A stretch of 5,689 bases of DNA, from positions 1 through 5,689 of the forward strand of contig CAMZFJ010000152.1 in NCBI GenBank assembly GCA_947306025.1, in the 5' to 3' direction. The DNA comes from an uncultured Fibrobacter sp. (GTDB lineage: Bacteria; Fibrobacterota; Fibrobacteria; Fibrobacterales; Fibrobacteraceae). Made by a program: the position numbers and the translations under genes. The notes beneath the pieces are model-generated. The model saw nothing but the letters and a program-made list of their open reading frames with translations, had not been told where the DNA came from and did not search any database. This document shows positions 4,470 through 5,689 of this stretch, piece by piece (the stretch's first letter is position 1; the number at the start of each line of letters is the position of its first letter).

Positions 4470-5689
4470 TTATTGATTATCCCGCTGTTCGACGGGTACA
4501 ATTTCCCAAAGGGCGCTTACCCCGGCTGCTACAATCAAATTGTTTGGCGGTGCATATGGGTTCTCTTCCGTAGGGAAGTTTGTCCAATGTTTGGTTGAAA
4601 ACAGGTAGTAGGTCGAGGGCCTGTACATGACGGGGATGACGGGAACCGTTTGCATAAACAGCTTGTTGAGTTCCCGGTAGGCTTCTACCAGTGAATCTTC
4701 GACCGTGATGGTCGGAATTTGCATCAAAAGATTGTTGATTTCTGCGTTCTGAATGCGTCCCGGATTTGCAAAAGCTTCTTCGCCTATGGGTTTATAGTTG
4801 TCCGTGCTTAGCATTTGGTAGAACCGGTTCCACGGATTCGCTACAGAGTGTTCCGTGGGCGGAGTCTTAAAGGTGAGGTCGAATGTGCCACGGCGGAGAT
4901 TTGTGTCCCATATCCCGTAATCGACAATTTTTAGAACGGTGGTAATGCCGATTCCTGCAAACGATTCGATGATGACATTGATGGCGTCGATCCAGTCGGT
5001 CCAGCCTTGAGGACACTCTATGGAAATGGAACGGACCGGCTTTTTCTTTTTGTCTAAAAGCTTGCCTTCCTCGTTCCAGGAGTAGCCTGCTTCTGCGAGA
5101 ATTTCGCGGGCCTTATCTGTGTTGTAGCTATATCCGTAGTTCTCGATATCTTCTTTGTTGAAATACTTTTTCTCGGTGCCGAACGGAAGGATAAACCCAG
5201 GCTGCATGGCCGGTGTGTAGTTGGAGAGCGCGCGCACTTTTATTTTGTTAAAGTCGATGGCATGGGCCATGGCGCGTCTAAAATTCACGTTGTTGAACGG
5301 CTCTTTGGTCGTTGCGATGACGAGGGCTGTAATGGTCGAGGGAAGTTGATAAGGCTCTTCGCGGCTCCAGGCGCGGACGCTATCCTTTCCCTTTTCCCAA
5401 ATCCTAGGCAGAAAATTCGAGGAAACATCGAGGTTCCCGCGAACCATGGCTTTGTTGAAGTTGTCGTTCTTGTCGTAAATGGGATGGATAATGTACTTGG
5501 GTGCTGGCTTTTTTCCACCGTAATGATTTTGACGCCAATAGTTTTCAACTCGTTCAAGAACGATTTGGTCGGGAGTGTAGGTCTTGAGGGTGTACGGTCC
5601 AGACACAATCGGATGCGTATCGTTTTTGAATTCGAAAATCTTCTCCAGTGTGTATGTCTTTCCGGTTTTGGGTGATTTGTTGAGCGGGT
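4470..5689 (-). CDS. Family-5 (DppA/OppA-type) ABC transporter substrate-binding protein (5' partial)
   Basis: The reading frame is open from the stop at 4472-4470 to the right edge (405 visible residues). The N-terminus, signal peptide or lipobox and true start lie outside. The GTG at 5606-5604 is internal, because the 27 residues before it continue the same fold. Family signatures of SBP_bac_5 are clear: a SGPYTLKTYTPDQIVLERVENYW-like block (GPY..., ending NYW at about 48-50), NVNFRRAMAHAIDFNKI, and EILAEAGYSWNEEGKLLD, where helix repeats and Gly-Tyr-W are typical. Such proteins sit in the periplasm or on a membrane lipid anchor and deliver peptides, metals or oligosaccharides to a two-permease, two-ATPase importer. 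Tryptophans are frequent, and the C-terminal HWTNFPTEENPYAPP resembles, from memory, cello- or manno-oligosaccharide binders of Thermotoga type. Substrate is therefore uncertain. Permease genes are not in the window, and pssA follows 60 bp downstream. Confidence 0.88.
   Translation of the reverse strand, partial: PLNKSPKTGKTYTLEKIFEFKNDTHPIVSGPYTLKTYTPDQIVLERVENYWRQNHYGGKKPAPKYIIHPIYDKNDNFNKAMVRGNLDVSSNFLPRIWEKGKDSVRAWSREEPYQLPSTITALVIATTKEPFNNVNFRRAMAHAIDFNKIKVRALSNYTPAMQPGFILPFGTEKKYFNKEDIENYGYSYNTDKAREILAEAGYSWNEEGKLLDKKKKPVRSISIECPQGWTDWIDAINVIIESFAGIGITTVLKIVDYGIWDTNLRRGTFDLTFKTPPTEHSVANPWNRFYQMLSTDNYKPIGEEAFANPGRIQNAEINNLLMQIPTITVEDSLVEAYRELNKLFMQTVPVIPVMYRPSTYYLFSTKHWTNFPTEENPYAPPNNLIVAAGVSALWEIVPVEQRDNQ

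Noticed and set aside
4446..4475. Possible hairpin AAAGT...ACTTT after the solute-binding protein gene
   Set aside because: The stem is only 5 bp and AT-only apart from one pair. On the minus strand it is followed by A-residues rather than T, so it is not a credible terminator for that gene.
5262..5675. Plus- and minus-strand alternative frames overlapping the solute-binding protein
   Set aside because: They are shadows. The -frame through 4470-5689 carries SBP family-5 signatures without interruption to the edge.

Overview
The window looks like a chromosomal stretch of a Gram-negative, diderm bacterium. An MpaA-type amidase implies peptidoglycan containing meso-diaminopimelate, and a type II phosphatidylserine synthase implies phosphatidylethanolamine membranes. 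Base composition near half GC, the spacer style and gene texture remind me of Fibrobacter (F. succinogenes or a relative). That genus call is recall-based inference with moderate-to-low confidence.

Layout: (1) Positions 1-1371, minus strand, hold a gene cut by the left edge. It encodes a DnaG-like primase architecture (CHC2 zinc finger, primase core, TOPRIM) running into the start of a DnaB/RecA-like helicase domain. The zinc finger is intact, but the TOPRIM catalytic residues and the Walker A glycine are changed. (2) An 89-bp divergent spacer (1372-1460) separates it from a plus-strand cluster: ruvC (1461-2030), an M15-family D,D-carboxypeptidase-like zinc peptidase overlapping ruvC by 4 bp (2027-2695), and, after a 73-bp spacer, an mpaA-like M14 murein peptide amidase (2769-3464). 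(3) A convergent intergenic region (3465-3611) carries two intrinsic terminators that read on the minus strand. (4) Minus-strand pssA (3612-4409) lies 60 bp downstream of a family-5 ABC transporter substrate-binding protein gene (4470-5689) that is cut by the right edge.

Working together: RuvC resolves Holliday junctions. The two peptidases have no visible export signal and carry intact zinc sites, so they fit cytoplasmic trimming and recycling of murein peptides. PssA makes phosphatidylserine, the precursor of phosphatidylethanolamine. The solute-binding protein feeds a peptide- or oligosaccharide-type ABC importer. The least ordinary item is the primase-helicase-like protein, which keeps its DNA-binding and scaffold motifs while losing the residues expected for primer synthesis. 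No RNA genes, CRISPR arrays or insertion sequences were seen, and no gene-free stretch exceeds 300 bases.
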